This document shows, one piece after another, positions 49,859-60,109 of a stretch of DNA of 64,000 nucleotides. Numbering within the stretch: the stretch's first letter is position 1; each line of letters opens with the position of its first letter. A program made the translations under genes and the position numbers. This DNA comes from Pseudomonas kuykendallii (GTDB lineage: Bacteria; Pseudomonadota; Gammaproteobacteria; Pseudomonadales; Pseudomonadaceae). Location: NCBI RefSeq assembly GCF_900106975.1, contig NZ_FNNU01000001.1:370260-434259 (forward strand). The letters are read 5' to 3'. The notes below the pieces were generated by a model. It was not told where the DNA came from. It searched no databases and saw only the letters and a program-made list of their open reading frames with translations.

Positions 49859-49874
49859 TCCTTAGCCGCTCACG

Positions 49875-49901
49875 AAAAAGGCCGCCCTCGGGCGGCCTTT
49901 T
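49875..49901. terminator. Bidirectional terminator
   Basis: AAAAAGGCCGCCC/GGGCGGCCTTTT with a 2-base loop lies between the convergent quinone oxidoreductase and ferredoxin reductase genes. Confidence 0.88.
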
Positions 49902-49946
49902 GCAGGCTTCCTCACCTCTTTCGTGGATGCGCGCGCGGGCTCGACC

Positions 49947-50912
49947 TCAGCGGGGCGCGTAGGCGAACACGTCGGCGCGCATCTGATGCGCATCCATGCC
50001 CGCCTCCACCAGCGCGTCGAGGGTCGCATAGACCATCGCCGGCGAGCCGCTGGCGTAGACATGCAGCGCGCCGAGGTCGGCGAAATCCTCGCGGATCGCC
50101 TCGTGCAGCAGGCCGCAGCGGCCTTCCCAGCCACACAGGTCGCTGACCACCTGGTGCAGGAACAGGTTGTCCACCGTCTGCCATTCCTGCCAGTGCGGCA
50201 CGTGGTAGAAATCGTCGGGCTGGCGCGCGCCCCAGTACAGATGCACCGGATGGGCGAACCCCTGGCTGCGGCAGTATTCGATCAGGCTGTGCATCTGCGC
50301 CATGCCGGTGCCGGCGGCGATCAGCACCAGCGGGCCGTCGGGCAACTCGGCGAGGTGCGCATCGCCGAACGGCAGGCGCACACGGGCGAAACCCTGGCGC
50401 TGGACGAACGCCAGCAGGTTGCGCGCGGAGTCCTCCCGCGCCAGCACATGCAGCTCCAGCTCGCGGCCCGAATGCGGCGAGGACGCCAGGGAGAACGCCG
50501 CCCACTCGCCATCCTCGCGCAGCACCTGCAGGTACTGCCCGGCGTGGTAGCGCGGCGGCTTGCCGGCCGGCGCCCGCAGGCGCACGCGGAACACGTCGCC
50601 GCCGGCGTCGATGCACTCGATCAGTTGGCAGCTCAGCTCATGCACCGGCAATTCGCCAGGGGCGAGCACCCCGTCCCACTGCAGCACGCAGTCCTCCATC
50701 GGCTCGGCGAGGCAGGTGAACAGCTCGCCTTGGTCCAGCACCTCACCGCCCTGGCGTACCCGACCCTCCACCAGCAGCGCGGCGCAGACATGGCAGTTAC
50801 CGTTGCGGCAGCTCTGCGGGCAGTCGTAGCCGAGCCGGCGCGCCGCATCGAGGATGCGCTCGCCGGGAAGCGTGTCGAGTACCGCTCCGGACGGCTGCAA
50901 GGTCACTTTCAT
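49947..50912 (-). CDS. 2Fe-2S ferredoxin / flavin reductase fusion (CDP-glucoseen reductase-like)
   Basis: This protein of about 321 aa has an N-terminal plant-type ferredoxin domain with the cluster motif CPQSCRNGNCHVC and a distal Cys (LFTCLAEP). An FAD-binding domain (RYHAGQYLQVL ... FSLASSP) and an NAD-binding domain (PLVLIAAGTGMAQMHSLIEY) follow. Such proteins pass electrons from NAD(P)H to a partner oxygenase or reductase. In Pseudomonas it sits next to ubiD; a link to quinone or prenyl-FMN chemistry is plausible but unproven. ATG 50912 is used; an in-frame TTG at 50936 is an alternative. It is 39 bp upstream of the ubiD stop's partner gene start in the opposite sense of transcription order (ubiD is transcribed first). 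Confidence 0.87.
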   Translation of the reverse strand: MKVTLQPSGAVLDTLPGERILDAARRLGYDCPQSCRNGNCHVCAALLVEGRVRQGGEVLDQGELFTCLAEPMEDCVLQWDGVLAPGELPVHELSCQLIECIDAGGDVFRVRLRAPAGKPPRYHAGQYLQVLREDGEWAAFSLASSPHSGRELELHVLAREDSARNLLAFVQRQGFARVRLPFGDAHLAELPDGPLVLIAAGTGMAQMHSLIEYCRSQGFAHPVHLYWGARQPDDFYHVPHWQEWQTVDNLFLHQVVSDLCGWEGRCGLLHEAIREDFADLGALHVYASGSPAMVYATLDALVEAGMDAHQMRADVFAYAPR

Positions 50913-50951
50913 CGGTGGGTTCTGCTCGGTGTTCAAGGCAAGACGGACTAT

Positions 50952-52418
50952 TCAGTCGATTCCCAGGGAAGTCCAGAGTTCGTCGACGCGGCGGCTGACC
51001 GCTTCGTCCTTGACGATCGCCCGGCCCCACTCGCGGCTGGTTTCGCCCGGCCACTTGTGGGTGGCATCGAGGCCCATCTTCGAGCCGAGCCCGGAGACCG
51101 GCGAGGCGAAATCGAGGTAGTCGATCGGCGTGTTGTCGACCAGCACCGTGTCGCGCTTGGGGTCCATCCGCGTGGTGATTGCCCAGATCACGTCCTTCCA
51201 GTCGCGCGCATCGATGTCGTCGTCGGTGACGATGACGAACTTGGTGTACATGAACTGGCGCAGGAACGACCAGACGCCGAGCATCACGCGCTTGGCGTGG
51301 CCGGGATACTGCTTCTTGATCGTCACCACCGCCATCCGGTACGAGCAGCCTTCGGGCGGCAGGTAGAAGTCGGTGATCTCCGGGAACTGCTTCTGCAGGA
51401 TCGGCACGAACACTTCGTTCAGCGCCACGCCGAGAATCGCCGGCTCGTCCGGCGGCCGGCCGGTATAGGTGCTGTGGTAGATCGGTTTCTGCCGGCGGGT
51501 GATGCGCTCGACGGTGAACACCGGGAAGCGGTCGACCTCGTTGTAGTAGCCGGTGTGGTCGCCGTAAGGGCCTTCGTCGGCCATCTCGCCGGGATGGATC
51601 ACGCCCTCGAGGACGATCTCGGCGCTGGCCGGCACCTGCAGGTCGCTACCGCGGCATTTCACCAGTTCGGTCTTGTGCCCGCGCAGCAGGCCGGCGAAGG
51701 CATATTCGGAGAGGCTGTCCGGCACCGGCGTCACCGCGCCGAGGATGGTCGCCGGGTCCGCGCCCAGGGCCACCGCCACCGGATAGGGTTTGCCGGGAAA
51801 CTTCTCGCACCACTCGCGGAAATCCAGCGCGCCACCGCGATGGCTGAGCCAGCGCATGATCAGCTTGTTGCGGCCGATGACCTGCTGGCGATAGATGCCG
51901 AGGTTCTGCCGCTCCTTGTTCGGCCCTTTGGTGACGGTCAGCCCCCAGGTGATCAGCGGGCCGATATCGCCTGGCCAGCAGGTCTGCACCGGCAGCTTGG
52001 CCAGGTCGACGTCATCACCCTCCTCGACCACTTCCTGGCACGGCGCGTCCTTCAACACCTTGGGCGCCATGCTCAGCACCTTCTTGAAGATCGGCAGCTT
52101 GGACCAGGCGTCCTTCAGGCCCTTCGGCGGCTCCGGCTCCTTGAGGAAGGCCAGCAGCTTGCCGATCTCGCGCAGCTCTCCCACGTCTTCGGCGCCCATG
52201 CCCAGGGCCACGCGTTTGGGCGTGCCGAACAGGTTGCCGAGCACCGGCATGTCGAAGCCGGTAGGGTTCTCGAACAGCAGCGCCGGCCCCTCGCGCCGCA
52301 GGGTGCGGTCGCAGATTTCGGTCATTTCGAGAACCGGGGAAACCGGCACCTGGATGCGCTTGAGTTCGCCGCGCTGTTCCAGGCCGCTGATAAAGTCGCG
52401 TAGGTCGCGATACTGCAT
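50952..52418 (-). CDS. ubiD: 4-hydroxy-3-polyprenylbenzoate decarboxylase
   Basis: UbiD is a prenylated-FMN-dependent decarboxylase that removes the carboxyl group of the ubiquinone precursor. The 488-aa protein starts [22 protein letters not shown] and shows [44 protein letters not shown] (catalytic Glu region) and [27 protein letters not shown], all family blocks. ATG 52418 gives the normal N-terminus; the longer frame to 52481 is not used. The ferredoxin-reductase gene follows in the same direction. Confidence 0.96.
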   Translation of the reverse strand: MQYRDLRDFISGLEQRGELKRIQVPVSPVLEMTEICDRTLRREGPALLFENPTGFDMPVLGNLFGTPKRVALGMGAEDVGELREIGKLLAFLKEPEPPKGLKDAWSKLPIFKKVLSMAPKVLKDAPCQEVVEEGDDVDLAKLPVQTCWPGDIGPLITWGLTVTKGPNKERQNLGIYRQQVIGRNKLIMRWLSHRGGALDFREWCEKFPGKPYPVAVALGADPATILGAVTPVPDSLSEYAFAGLLRGHKTELVKCRGSDLQVPASAEIVLEGVIHPGEMADEGPYGDHTGYYNEVDRFPVFTVERITRRQKPIYHSTYTGRPPDEPAILGVALNEVFVPILQKQFPEITDFYLPPEGCSYRMAVVTIKKQYPGHAKRVMLGVWSFLRQFMYTKFVIVTDDDIDARDWKDVIWAITTRMDPKRDTVLVDNTPIDYLDFASPVSGLGSKMGLDATHKWPGETSREWGRAIVKDEAVSRRVDELWTSLGID

Positions 52419-52496
52419 GGGTGAGCCTCGCTGGAGCGTGCAGGCGGGGGCGCCGAGTTTAGCGCCAACCGCCGGACGCATGAACCTGCAGATGCG

Positions 52497-52522
52497 CGAA
52501 AGCCGGGTTTCCCCGGCTTTCG
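52497..52522 (-). terminator. Terminator of rho
   Basis: CGAAAGCCGGG/CCCGGCTTTCG with a 4-base loop lies 17 bp past the rho stop. The T-run on the minus strand is only TTTCG, so termination may be partial. Confidence 0.65.
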
Positions 52523-52538
52523 TCGACCTGCCGAATCC

Positions 52539-53798
<1,260 letters not shown>

Positions 53799-53992
53799 AG
53801 GAATGACGTAGATACGAAGTATAGGAAGGAAGCATTTAGCTTGGGATGCCGACCGCGCCGGGGGGAGGCGAAGGAATCGCAGTACTGACTGGAGTAGGAG
53901 TGCGGCGATGGCGGCTTGCGAAGGGCTGCGTCAGAAAATGCAGCGAGCCGAATGTAACACCGGCTTTGTTCGAGCGTCTAGCTTTTGCGCAG

Positions 53993-54021
53993 AAAAAAGC
54001 CCCGTCGTTTGCGGGGCCTTT
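53993..54021 (-). terminator. Terminator of trxA
   Basis: On the minus strand AAGGCCCCGC, a short loop and GGGGC are followed by TTTTTT. It lies 27 bp after the trxA stop. Confidence 0.85.
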
Positions 54022-54047
54022 AATTCGCCGTCTGCAGCGCAGCGGCG

Positions 54048-54374
54048 TCAGATGTTGGCGTCGAGGAATGCCGCCAGTTGCGACTTGGACAGCGCACCAA
54101 CCTTGGTCGCCTCGACGTTGCCGTTCTTGAACAGCATCAGGGTCGGGATGCCGCGCACGCCATACTTCGGCGGGGTGTCCTGGTTTTCGTCGATGTTCAG
54201 CTTGCAGATCTTCAGCTTGCCCTGGTAGGTCTGGGCGATCTCGTCGAGTACCGGCGCGATCATCTTGCACGGGCCACACCACTCGGCCCAATAGTCGACC
54301 AGAACCGGACCGTCGGCTTGCAGCACGTCTTGATCGAAGCTGGAATCGCTGACGTGGGTAATGAACTCGCTCAT
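54048..54374 (-). CDS. trxA: Thioredoxin 1
   Basis: This 108-aa cytoplasmic disulfide reductase has the active site [10 protein letters not shown] (Cys33/Cys36 region), the cis-Pro loop [12 protein letters not shown] and the N-terminus [18 protein letters not shown]. It reduces target disulfides using thioredoxin reductase. It lies upstream of rho, as in many gammaproteobacteria, and is divergent from ppx across a 266-bp gap in which no gene is supported. Confidence 0.97.
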   Translation of the reverse strand: MSEFITHVSDSSFDQDVLQADGPVLVDYWAEWCGPCKMIAPVLDEIAQTYQGKLKICKLNIDENQDTPPKYGVRGIPTLMLFKNGNVEATKVGALSKSQLAAFLDANI

Positions 54375-54640
54375 GGAAGTCTCCGTGGTCAGAATCGAAA
54401 TTGGCGGCCATCATAGCCCGCTTGCCTACGGATCGAAAGCCGCGGGCGATTGAGCTTCGCTATCGCGGCCAAGGCAAATCCTATCGACGGCGGCGGCGCA
54501 ACCTTTGCCCGCGCATGCCTGTCCCAACCGATGCCGACCTGATTCACCTGCGCGCCCTGATCGGCAGCGCCACGGGCGCCGAATTGGCGAAGTCGCCCTA
54601 TCGTGGCAGGATGGCGCGGTTCTAACTCGAGACGCTAAGC

Positions 54641-56143
54641 ATGCCGTCAGCTCCTGCCAAACATTTCCCTTTGATCGCCGCCATCGACCTGGGCTCGAAC
54701 AGCTTCCACATGGTCCTGGCCAAGGCCGATCGCGGTGAAATCCGCATTCTCGAGCGCATCGGCGACAAGGTTCAGCTGGCCGCCGGGATCGACGAGAACC
54801 GCCAGCTCAGCGCCGAAGCCATGCAGCGCGGGCTCGATTGCCTGCGCCTGTTCGCACAGATGATCAATGGCCTGCCGCAGGGCGCGGTGCGCATCGTCGG
54901 CACCAACGCGCTGCGCGAAGCGCGCAACCGGGGCGACTTCATCCGCCAGGCCGAAGCCATTCTCGGGCATCCGGTGGACGTGATTTCCGGCCGCGAAGAA
55001 GCCCGCCTCATCTATCTGGGCGTGTCGCAGACCTCTCCCGACGTGCCGGGCAAACGGCTGGTCGTCGACATCGGCGGCGGCAGCACCGAATTCATCATCG
55101 GCCAGCGCTTCGAACCGCTCCTGCGAGAAAGCCTGCAGATGGGCTGCGTCAGCTTCACCCAGCGCTATTTCCGCGACGGCAAGATCACCTCGGCGCGTTA
55201 CGCCCAGGCCTACACCGCGGCGCGCCTGGAACTGATGGGCATCGAGCATGCGCTGCGCCGCCTCGGCTGGCAGGAAGCGCTCGGCGCCTCCGGCACCATC
55301 CGCGCCGTCGGCCTGGCGATTCGCGGCGAGGGCAACGGCAACGGCGAGGTCAACCCGCAGGGCCTGAAACTGCTGAAGATCCGCCTGCTCAAGCTGGGAG
55401 ACGTCGAGCGCATCGACCTCGACGGCGTGAAGCCCGACCGTCGGGCGATCTTCCCGGCGGGCGTGGCGATCCTCGAGGCGATCTACGACGCCCTCGAGCT
55501 CGACCAGATGCTGCACTCCGAGGGCGCGCTGCGCGAGGGCGTGCTCTACGACCTGATCGGCCGCCAGCACCACGAGGACGTTCGCGAGCGCACCCTCGGG
55601 TCGCTGATGGAGCGTTACCACGTCGACCTGGAACAGGCCGCGCGGGTGGAGGCCAAGGCCCTGTCGGCCTACGAGCAGGTCGCCGACGCCTGGGACCTGC
55701 GCGACGAAGCCTGGAAGGAACTGCTGACCTGGGCGGCGCGGGTCCACGAGATCGGCCTGGACATCGCCCACTACCATTACCACAAGCACGGCGCCTACCT
55801 GATCGAGCACTCCGACCTGGCCGGCTTCTCGCGCCAGGATCAGCAGATGCTGGCCCTGCTGGTGCGCGGCCACCGCCGCAACATCCCGCGCGACAAGTAC
55901 GTGGAGTTCACCGCCGACTCCGACAAGCTGGTGCGACTGTGCATCCTGCTACGCTTCGCGATCCTCTTCCACCACATCCGCGGCACACAGGAAATGCCCA
56001 AGGTCCAGCTCAAGGCCGGACGGCGCAGCCTGGAAATGGTCTTCCCGGACGGCTGGCTTGAGAACAACCCGCTGACGCAGGCCGACTTCGCCCAGGAAGC
56101 CGAATGGCTGGCGCGGGTCGGTTATCAGCTCAAGGCACGCTGA
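54641..56143 (+). CDS. ppx: Exopolyphosphatase
   Basis: This 500-aa Ppx/GppA-family enzyme degrades long-chain polyphosphate from its ends. The N-terminal ASKHA fold shows [45 protein letters not shown] and [14 protein letters not shown]. The C-terminal HD-like helical domain holds [33 protein letters not shown]. In P. aeruginosa ppx and ppk face each other directly. Here DUF2218, receptor and AraC genes stand between them. Confidence 0.95.
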   Translation: MPSAPAKHFPLIAAIDLGSNSFHMVLAKADRGEIRILERIGDKVQLAAGIDENRQLSAEAMQRGLDCLRLFAQMINGLPQGAVRIVGTNALREARNRGDFIRQAEAILGHPVDVISGREEARLIYLGVSQTSPDVPGKRLVVDIGGGSTEFIIGQRFEPLLRESLQMGCVSFTQRYFRDGKITSARYAQAYTAARLELMGIEHALRRLGWQEALGASGTIRAVGLAIRGEGNGNGEVNPQGLKLLKIRLLKLGDVERIDLDGVKPDRRAIFPAGVAILEAIYDALELDQMLHSEGALREGVLYDLIGRQHHEDVRERTLGSLMERYHVDLEQAARVEAKALSAYEQVADAWDLRDEAWKELLTWAARVHEIGLDIAHYHYHKHGAYLIEHSDLAGFSRQDQQMLALLVRGHRRNIPRDKYVEFTADSDKLVRLCILLRFAILFHHIRGTQEMPKVQLKAGRRSLEMVFPDGWLENNPLTQADFAQEAEWLARVGYQLKAR

Positions 56144-56149
56144 GCCGGC

Positions 56150-56449
56150 TCACATCTCCGGGTTCGCCCCGTCCTGCCATTCGATCATCAGGCGTTCATC
56201 GCGCGAGAAGCGCAGCAGGTGGTCGGCGAGCACGAACTGCAGGCGCGCCAGCGCCTCGCCGGGCTCGGCCTGGCAGTCCAGCAGCAGCGCGTCCGCCTCG
56301 GCGCGCATGCGGCACAGGCCGAAGGGAAACGCTGCGTTCGCCTGGCGTTCGTCATAGTCCACGCTGACCTTGTGGCGGAAGTGCTTGCACAGCCGGGTCA
56401 TGTTGCGCGAAGCCTCGGCGGTCGGCACCCGGGCATGGAAGTGGATCAT
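56150..56449 (-). CDS. DUF2218 family protein
   Basis: This 99-aa protein has AEASRNMTRLCKHFRHKVSVDYDERQANAAFPFGLCRMRAEADAL and LQFVLADHLLRFSRDERLMIEWQ, which match the DUF2218 family. Such genes often lie beside siderophore receptor or siderophore reductase genes, as here, next to a TonB-dependent receptor in the same direction. The biochemical role is not established. It is convergent with ppx, 6 bp from its stop. Confidence 0.85.
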   Translation of the reverse strand: MIHFHARVPTAEASRNMTRLCKHFRHKVSVDYDERQANAAFPFGLCRMRAEADALLLDCQAEPGEALARLQFVLADHLLRFSRDERLMIEWQDGANPEM

Positions 56450-56580
56450 CGCTTGCTCCTCGTCGATCGACCGCAGGCCTCGCCGCTCGTGCAGCGACGG
56501 CCCTCATCAGCGGTTCACGGATGGCCTGGCAGGACGAAGCACGGCGACCCTGCGGCGCCGCGCTTCGGGACTCACGCCCC

Positions 56581-58881
56581 TCAGAAGGACGTGCTGACGC
56601 TGGTGTAGAACGTCCGCCCAGGTTCGTTGTAGGTGTAGGCGCCGGCACCGAAGATCTGGTTCGGCGCGGTCCCGGTGGTTTGCGAGTTGCCCTCGCGGTA
56701 GAGGCGCTTGTCGAACAGGTTCGATACGCCTGCGGTGACGCTCAGCTTCTCGCTGAACGCATAGGTGCCGCTGAGCCCGGCGATGGCGTAGGGCGAGATT
56801 TCCCGAGCCTCGCTGCCCGAGACCGCAACGCCCTGGTAGTTGTACTTCTTCGGCTGCTGCTTGCCGTAGTACACGACGGTGGCCTGCAGCGAGAGCTGCT
56901 CGGTCGCCTGCCAGTCGAGCATGGAATTGAGGGTGTACTTCGGGATGATCGACAGGCGATCACCGGTGTCCTCGTTCTTCGACTGCAGCATGTAGGTGAA
57001 ATTGTTGTTCCAGGTGACGGACTCGCTCAGCGGCAGGTTCAGCGTACCTTCGATGCCCTCGACCAGCGCCTTGTCGACATTGTCCCACTGGAACACCCGG
57101 CGGCCGGTGGAGGAATAGGCGACCGGGCTGGTACCCGCTTCGATCTTGTTGCGGTAATCGTTGCGGAAGTAGGTGACGCCGGCCGTGACGCCGCCCTCGT
57201 TGAACTCGACGCCCAGTTCCTTGTTGACGCTGGTTTCGGCCTCGAGGTTCTTGTTGCCGACCAGATAGCAGCCGGCGCTGGCGCCGCTTCCGGCACCGCC
57301 CCAGCAGCCCTGACCGGCGCTGTAGAGCAGGTACTCCGAGTTGGTCTGGTAGAGGTTGGGCGCCTTGTAGGCGCGCGCGATACCGGCCTTGAGGCTCCAG
57401 GCTTCGGTCAATGCGTGGGACAGGTTCAGCGCCGGGCTCCAGTTGCTGCCGGACTCGCTGTGGTGGTCGAAGCGCAGGCCCGGCGTCAGGGTCGTGCCCG
57501 GACGCAACTCGATGTTGTCGTCGAAGAACAGCGAAGCCAGGCGCGCCGACGTCTTGCTGCCGCGGTTGGTGGCATCGATTCCCGGAAGGGTGTTGTTGCC
57601 GAACTGCGGCAGCGAGAAGTTCAGCGAGTTCGAGCTGCTGTCATCCAGGCGCTGGTCCTGCCATTCCACGCCGATCGTCGCGACCTGCGGCATGGCGGTT
57701 TCCCACGGCAGGCTGACTTCGCTGTGGGCGGTGGTGGTCTTCAGCTCGGCGGTGCTCACGCCGACTGGGCCGAGGGCGCCGTTCGGGTTGAAGATTCCCT
57801 CGATACCACCGGCGAGCCCCTCGCCAAGGCGGCGGTTACGCGTGCGCTCGTACTGCAGGTAGCTCATCGTCGAGCCGAAATCGAACTCGCCTTCGTGCGT
57901 CAGCGCATAGCTCTGGCGATACAGGGTATTGGTTTCATGTCCCAGCATCTGCTGCACCAAGGCGTTGGTGTTGGTGTTCTGGGTGTCGCCGGTGTACAGG
58001 TTGCCCTGGCGGTTGAAGCCGGCCTCCAGCTTGAGCTTCTGCCCTTCGGCGAAACGCCAGTCCAGCTGTCCGTTCAGGTCGCGATTGCGCACCCCTTCGC
58101 GGCCGGCCGGCAGGCTGGCGGCGTTGGTCCCGGTGCGCGGCGATTGATGCCCGGCGTTGATGTCCGCATCGTCCATGTCGGTCTTCGCCACGTTGCCGTA
58201 GAACCGGTAGGAAAGGTTTTCGGTGAGCGGCCCGTCGAGGGAGAAGTTGATGCGCTTGCTGGCGCCTTCTTCCTTGTGGGAGGGAAAGCTCATGTATGCG
58301 GTCGCGTTGCCGTGCATTTCCTCGGTCGGCGCCTTGGTGATGATGTTCACCACGCCACCCGCCGCGCCCGAGCCGTAGCGCGCCGCCGCCGGGCCACGCA
58401 GCACCTCGATGCGCTCGATCTGTTCGGCCGGCACCCAGTTGGTATCGCCGCGACTGTCACGCTCGCCACGCCAGCCCATGCGCACCGAGTTGCGCGAACT
58501 CACCGGCTTGCCGTCCACCAGGATCAGGGTGTTCTCCGGGCCCATGCCGCGGATGTCGATCTGCCGGTTGTTGCCACGCTGGCCGCTGGTGGAGTTACCG
58601 GTCAGGTTGACGCCCGGCATTCGGCGGATGATTTCGGAAAGGTCGTTGGCCGGCGGCGACTTCCTGATGTCTTCGGCGGTGATCACCGAAACGCCCGGTG
58701 CCTGCTTGAGCTCTTCGGCGGCGGTGCCGAGGACCTTGCCTTCCTCCAGCTGGATGGCTGCGCTCGCGGCAGAGGTGTCGGTGTCCGAGTCAGCCGCGTG
58801 GGCCAGGCCGGTGCTGGCGGCCAGCAACGCGACGACCAGGCGGCGACGGATGAAGATGGGCGGTTTTGCGACTGTTGCCAC
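56581..58881 (-). CDS. TonB-dependent catecholate-siderophore receptor (FepA/PfeA-like)
   Basis: This 766-aa outer-membrane receptor has a Sec signal (IFIRRRLVVALLAASTGLAHA), a TonB-dependent plug (about 50-190: GVSVITAEDIRKSPPANDLSEIIRRMPGVN, RQIDIRGMGPENTLILVDGKPV) and a 22-strand barrel ending in the aromatic FYTSVSTSF. The plug and VRMGWRGERDSRGDTNWVP resemble enterobactin-type FepA/PfeA/PirA. The start is GTG 58881, with GGGGAG 7 bases ahead; the longer frame to 59271 enters the regulator gene. A Fur-like box and AraC-type repeats lie upstream. The ligand is inferred. Confidence 0.92.
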   Translation of the reverse strand: MATVAKPPIFIRRRLVVALLAASTGLAHAADSDTDTSAASAAIQLEEGKVLGTAAEELKQAPGVSVITAEDIRKSPPANDLSEIIRRMPGVNLTGNSTSGQRGNNRQIDIRGMGPENTLILVDGKPVSSRNSVRMGWRGERDSRGDTNWVPAEQIERIEVLRGPAAARYGSGAAGGVVNIITKAPTEEMHGNATAYMSFPSHKEEGASKRINFSLDGPLTENLSYRFYGNVAKTDMDDADINAGHQSPRTGTNAASLPAGREGVRNRDLNGQLDWRFAEGQKLKLEAGFNRQGNLYTGDTQNTNTNALVQQMLGHETNTLYRQSYALTHEGEFDFGSTMSYLQYERTRNRRLGEGLAGGIEGIFNPNGALGPVGVSTAELKTTTAHSEVSLPWETAMPQVATIGVEWQDQRLDDSSSNSLNFSLPQFGNNTLPGIDATNRGSKTSARLASLFFDDNIELRPGTTLTPGLRFDHHSESGSNWSPALNLSHALTEAWSLKAGIARAYKAPNLYQTNSEYLLYSAGQGCWGGAGSGASAGCYLVGNKNLEAETSVNKELGVEFNEGGVTAGVTYFRNDYRNKIEAGTSPVAYSSTGRRVFQWDNVDKALVEGIEGTLNLPLSESVTWNNNFTYMLQSKNEDTGDRLSIIPKYTLNSMLDWQATEQLSLQATVVYYGKQQPKKYNYQGVAVSGSEAREISPYAIAGLSGTYAFSEKLSVTAGVSNLFDKRLYREGNSQTTGTAPNQIFGAGAYTYNEPGRTFYTSVSTSF

Positions 58882-58924
58882 GGTGAACTCCCCGAACGGG
58901 CGCGAAGACCGCACCCAATCAATC

Positions 58925-58943
58925 AAATGATAACGATTTGCAT
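58925..58943. promoter_or_regulatory. Possible Fur box
   Basis: AAATGATAACGATTTGCAT resembles the Fur consensus of repeated NATWAT hexamers (AATGAT-AACGAT-TTGCAT). It lies 44-62 bp upstream of the receptor start, between the divergent receptor and AraC genes. Iron repression of the receptor would be expected. Confidence 0.6.
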
Positions 58944-58981
58944 CAACTGATGTCGGGCGGTAGTCTTCCACAGCGCTACCC

Positions 58982-59017
58982 GCAAAAGGTTTGCGCAAAC
59001 GAGCAAAAGGTTTGCGC
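58982..59017. promoter_or_regulatory. Twin AraC-type operator repeats
   Basis: Two identical 15-bp sequences GCAAAAGGTTTGCGC (58982-58996 and 59003-59017) are spaced 21 bp start to start, two turns of the helix. Each contains the inverted pair GCAAA/TTTGC. They lie in the divergent gap between the receptor and AraC genes and are probably bound by that regulator. Confidence 0.75.
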
Positions 59018-59086
59018 CATCCACTCTCCTGCTCGCCGTCGTTTTCCCGGAGCCGGCCTGCCGCCGACTCGTCGCAAGGAGCCCCC

Positions 59087-60058
59087 ATGTGCAGCCCCGA
59101 ATCCTTCGTCGGCCGTTCCAATCTGCTGAATTCGGAAACCCGGCTGCGCTTCCTGCGCAACGAGTCGGCGGACGAGGAGCGCCTTTTCCAGGGCCAAGTG
59201 CGCTGGCACAACCTGCGTACCGGGTTGTCGCTGCATTGTTCCGACTGCCATGAACTGCAGGACTTCTGCACCGAGGTGGAAGTCCTGCCACGCCTGAGCT
59301 TTGCCCTCTTCCTCGAAGGGCACAGCGACGTGCGCTACGGCGACAAGGCGCTGCGCATCGGCAGCAGGCTCGGTGCGCCGCCGGAAGGCCTGGCGATCGC
59401 CCTCGCCGAACCCGCGCTGTTCAGCCGCGAGGCGAAGCGCGGCGCGCATGTCCGCAAGCTGGTGGTGAGCCTGGCGCCGGAGTGGTTCGAGTCCGGCGGG
59501 CTCGACGAGCACGCCGGCTACGCGCAGATCGTCGGCTTCAAGCGCAAGCACCTCGAGGTGCGCCACTGGCAGCCGTCGGCGCGGCTGCTGGCGCTGGCCG
59601 AACAGATGCTCTGCCCGCCGGGCTACAGCCCGATGCTGCAGAACCTCTACCTGGAAAGTCGCGCGCTGGAGATCGCCGGCGAGGCGCTGACCACGATCAC
59701 CCACGAGGCGACGCTGCCGGTCGGCAGCCTGCGTCCGCACGAACACCGCCGGTTGTTGCGGGTTGTGGAGCTGCTCGACAGCGGCGCCGCCGATGGCTGG
59801 TCGCTGGAACGGATCGCGCGGGAAGCCGGCGTCAATACCAGCACCTTGCAGCGCCAGTTCCGCCTGCACAAAGGGACCACCGTCTTCGAGTACCAGCGCG
59901 TGCGCAAGCTGCTGGAGGCCCGCGAAGCACTGGAAAGGCAAGGCGCCAACGTGGCCCAGGCGGCCTGGATCGCCGGCTACAACAGCGCGACGAACTTCGC
60001 CACGGCGTTCAAGCGTCAGTTCGGGCTGACGCCGAAGCAGGTTCGCGGGCGCATCTGA
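59087..60058 (+). CDS. AraC-family regulator, PchR-like
   Basis: This 323-aa AraC/XylS-type activator has an N-terminal sensor region (about 1-215) and a C-terminal double helix-turn-helix (about 225-323: WSLERIAREAGVNTSTLQRQFRLHKGTTVFEYQRVRKL and NVAQAAWIAGYNSATNFATAFKRQFGLTPKQVR). The sensor segment LSFALFLEGHSDVRYGD and the C-terminus resemble siderophore-sensing regulators such as PchR. ATG 59087 has AAGGAG upstream; the longer frame from 58991 overlaps the operator repeats. It is divergent from the receptor and most likely activates it when the cognate siderophore is present. Confidence 0.9.
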   Translation: MCSPESFVGRSNLLNSETRLRFLRNESADEERLFQGQVRWHNLRTGLSLHCSDCHELQDFCTEVEVLPRLSFALFLEGHSDVRYGDKALRIGSRLGAPPEGLAIALAEPALFSREAKRGAHVRKLVVSLAPEWFESGGLDEHAGYAQIVGFKRKHLEVRHWQPSARLLALAEQMLCPPGYSPMLQNLYLESRALEIAGEALTTITHEATLPVGSLRPHEHRRLLRVVELLDSGAADGWSLERIAREAGVNTSTLQRQFRLHKGTTVFEYQRVRKLLEAREALERQGANVAQAAWIAGYNSATNFATAFKRQFGLTPKQVRGRI

Positions 60059-60064
60059 GGGGAT

Positions 60065-60084
60065 TCGCCCGGGTGTCCGGGCGA
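60065..60084. terminator. Hairpin between the convergent AraC and ppk genes
   Basis: TCGCCCGG/CCGGGCGA with a 4-base loop lies 6 bp past the AraC stop. There is no T-run, so it is a weak or Rho-assisted stop. Confidence 0.5.
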
Positions 60085-60109
60085 GTGACGGGAAACCCTG
60101 GCGCGTTGC

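Noticed and set aside
54401-54625. 74-aa plus-strand frame between trxA and ppx
   Set aside because: No ribosome site, begins in the trxA leader, and the Arg-rich product has no recognisable features; it is most likely promoter and leader DNA.
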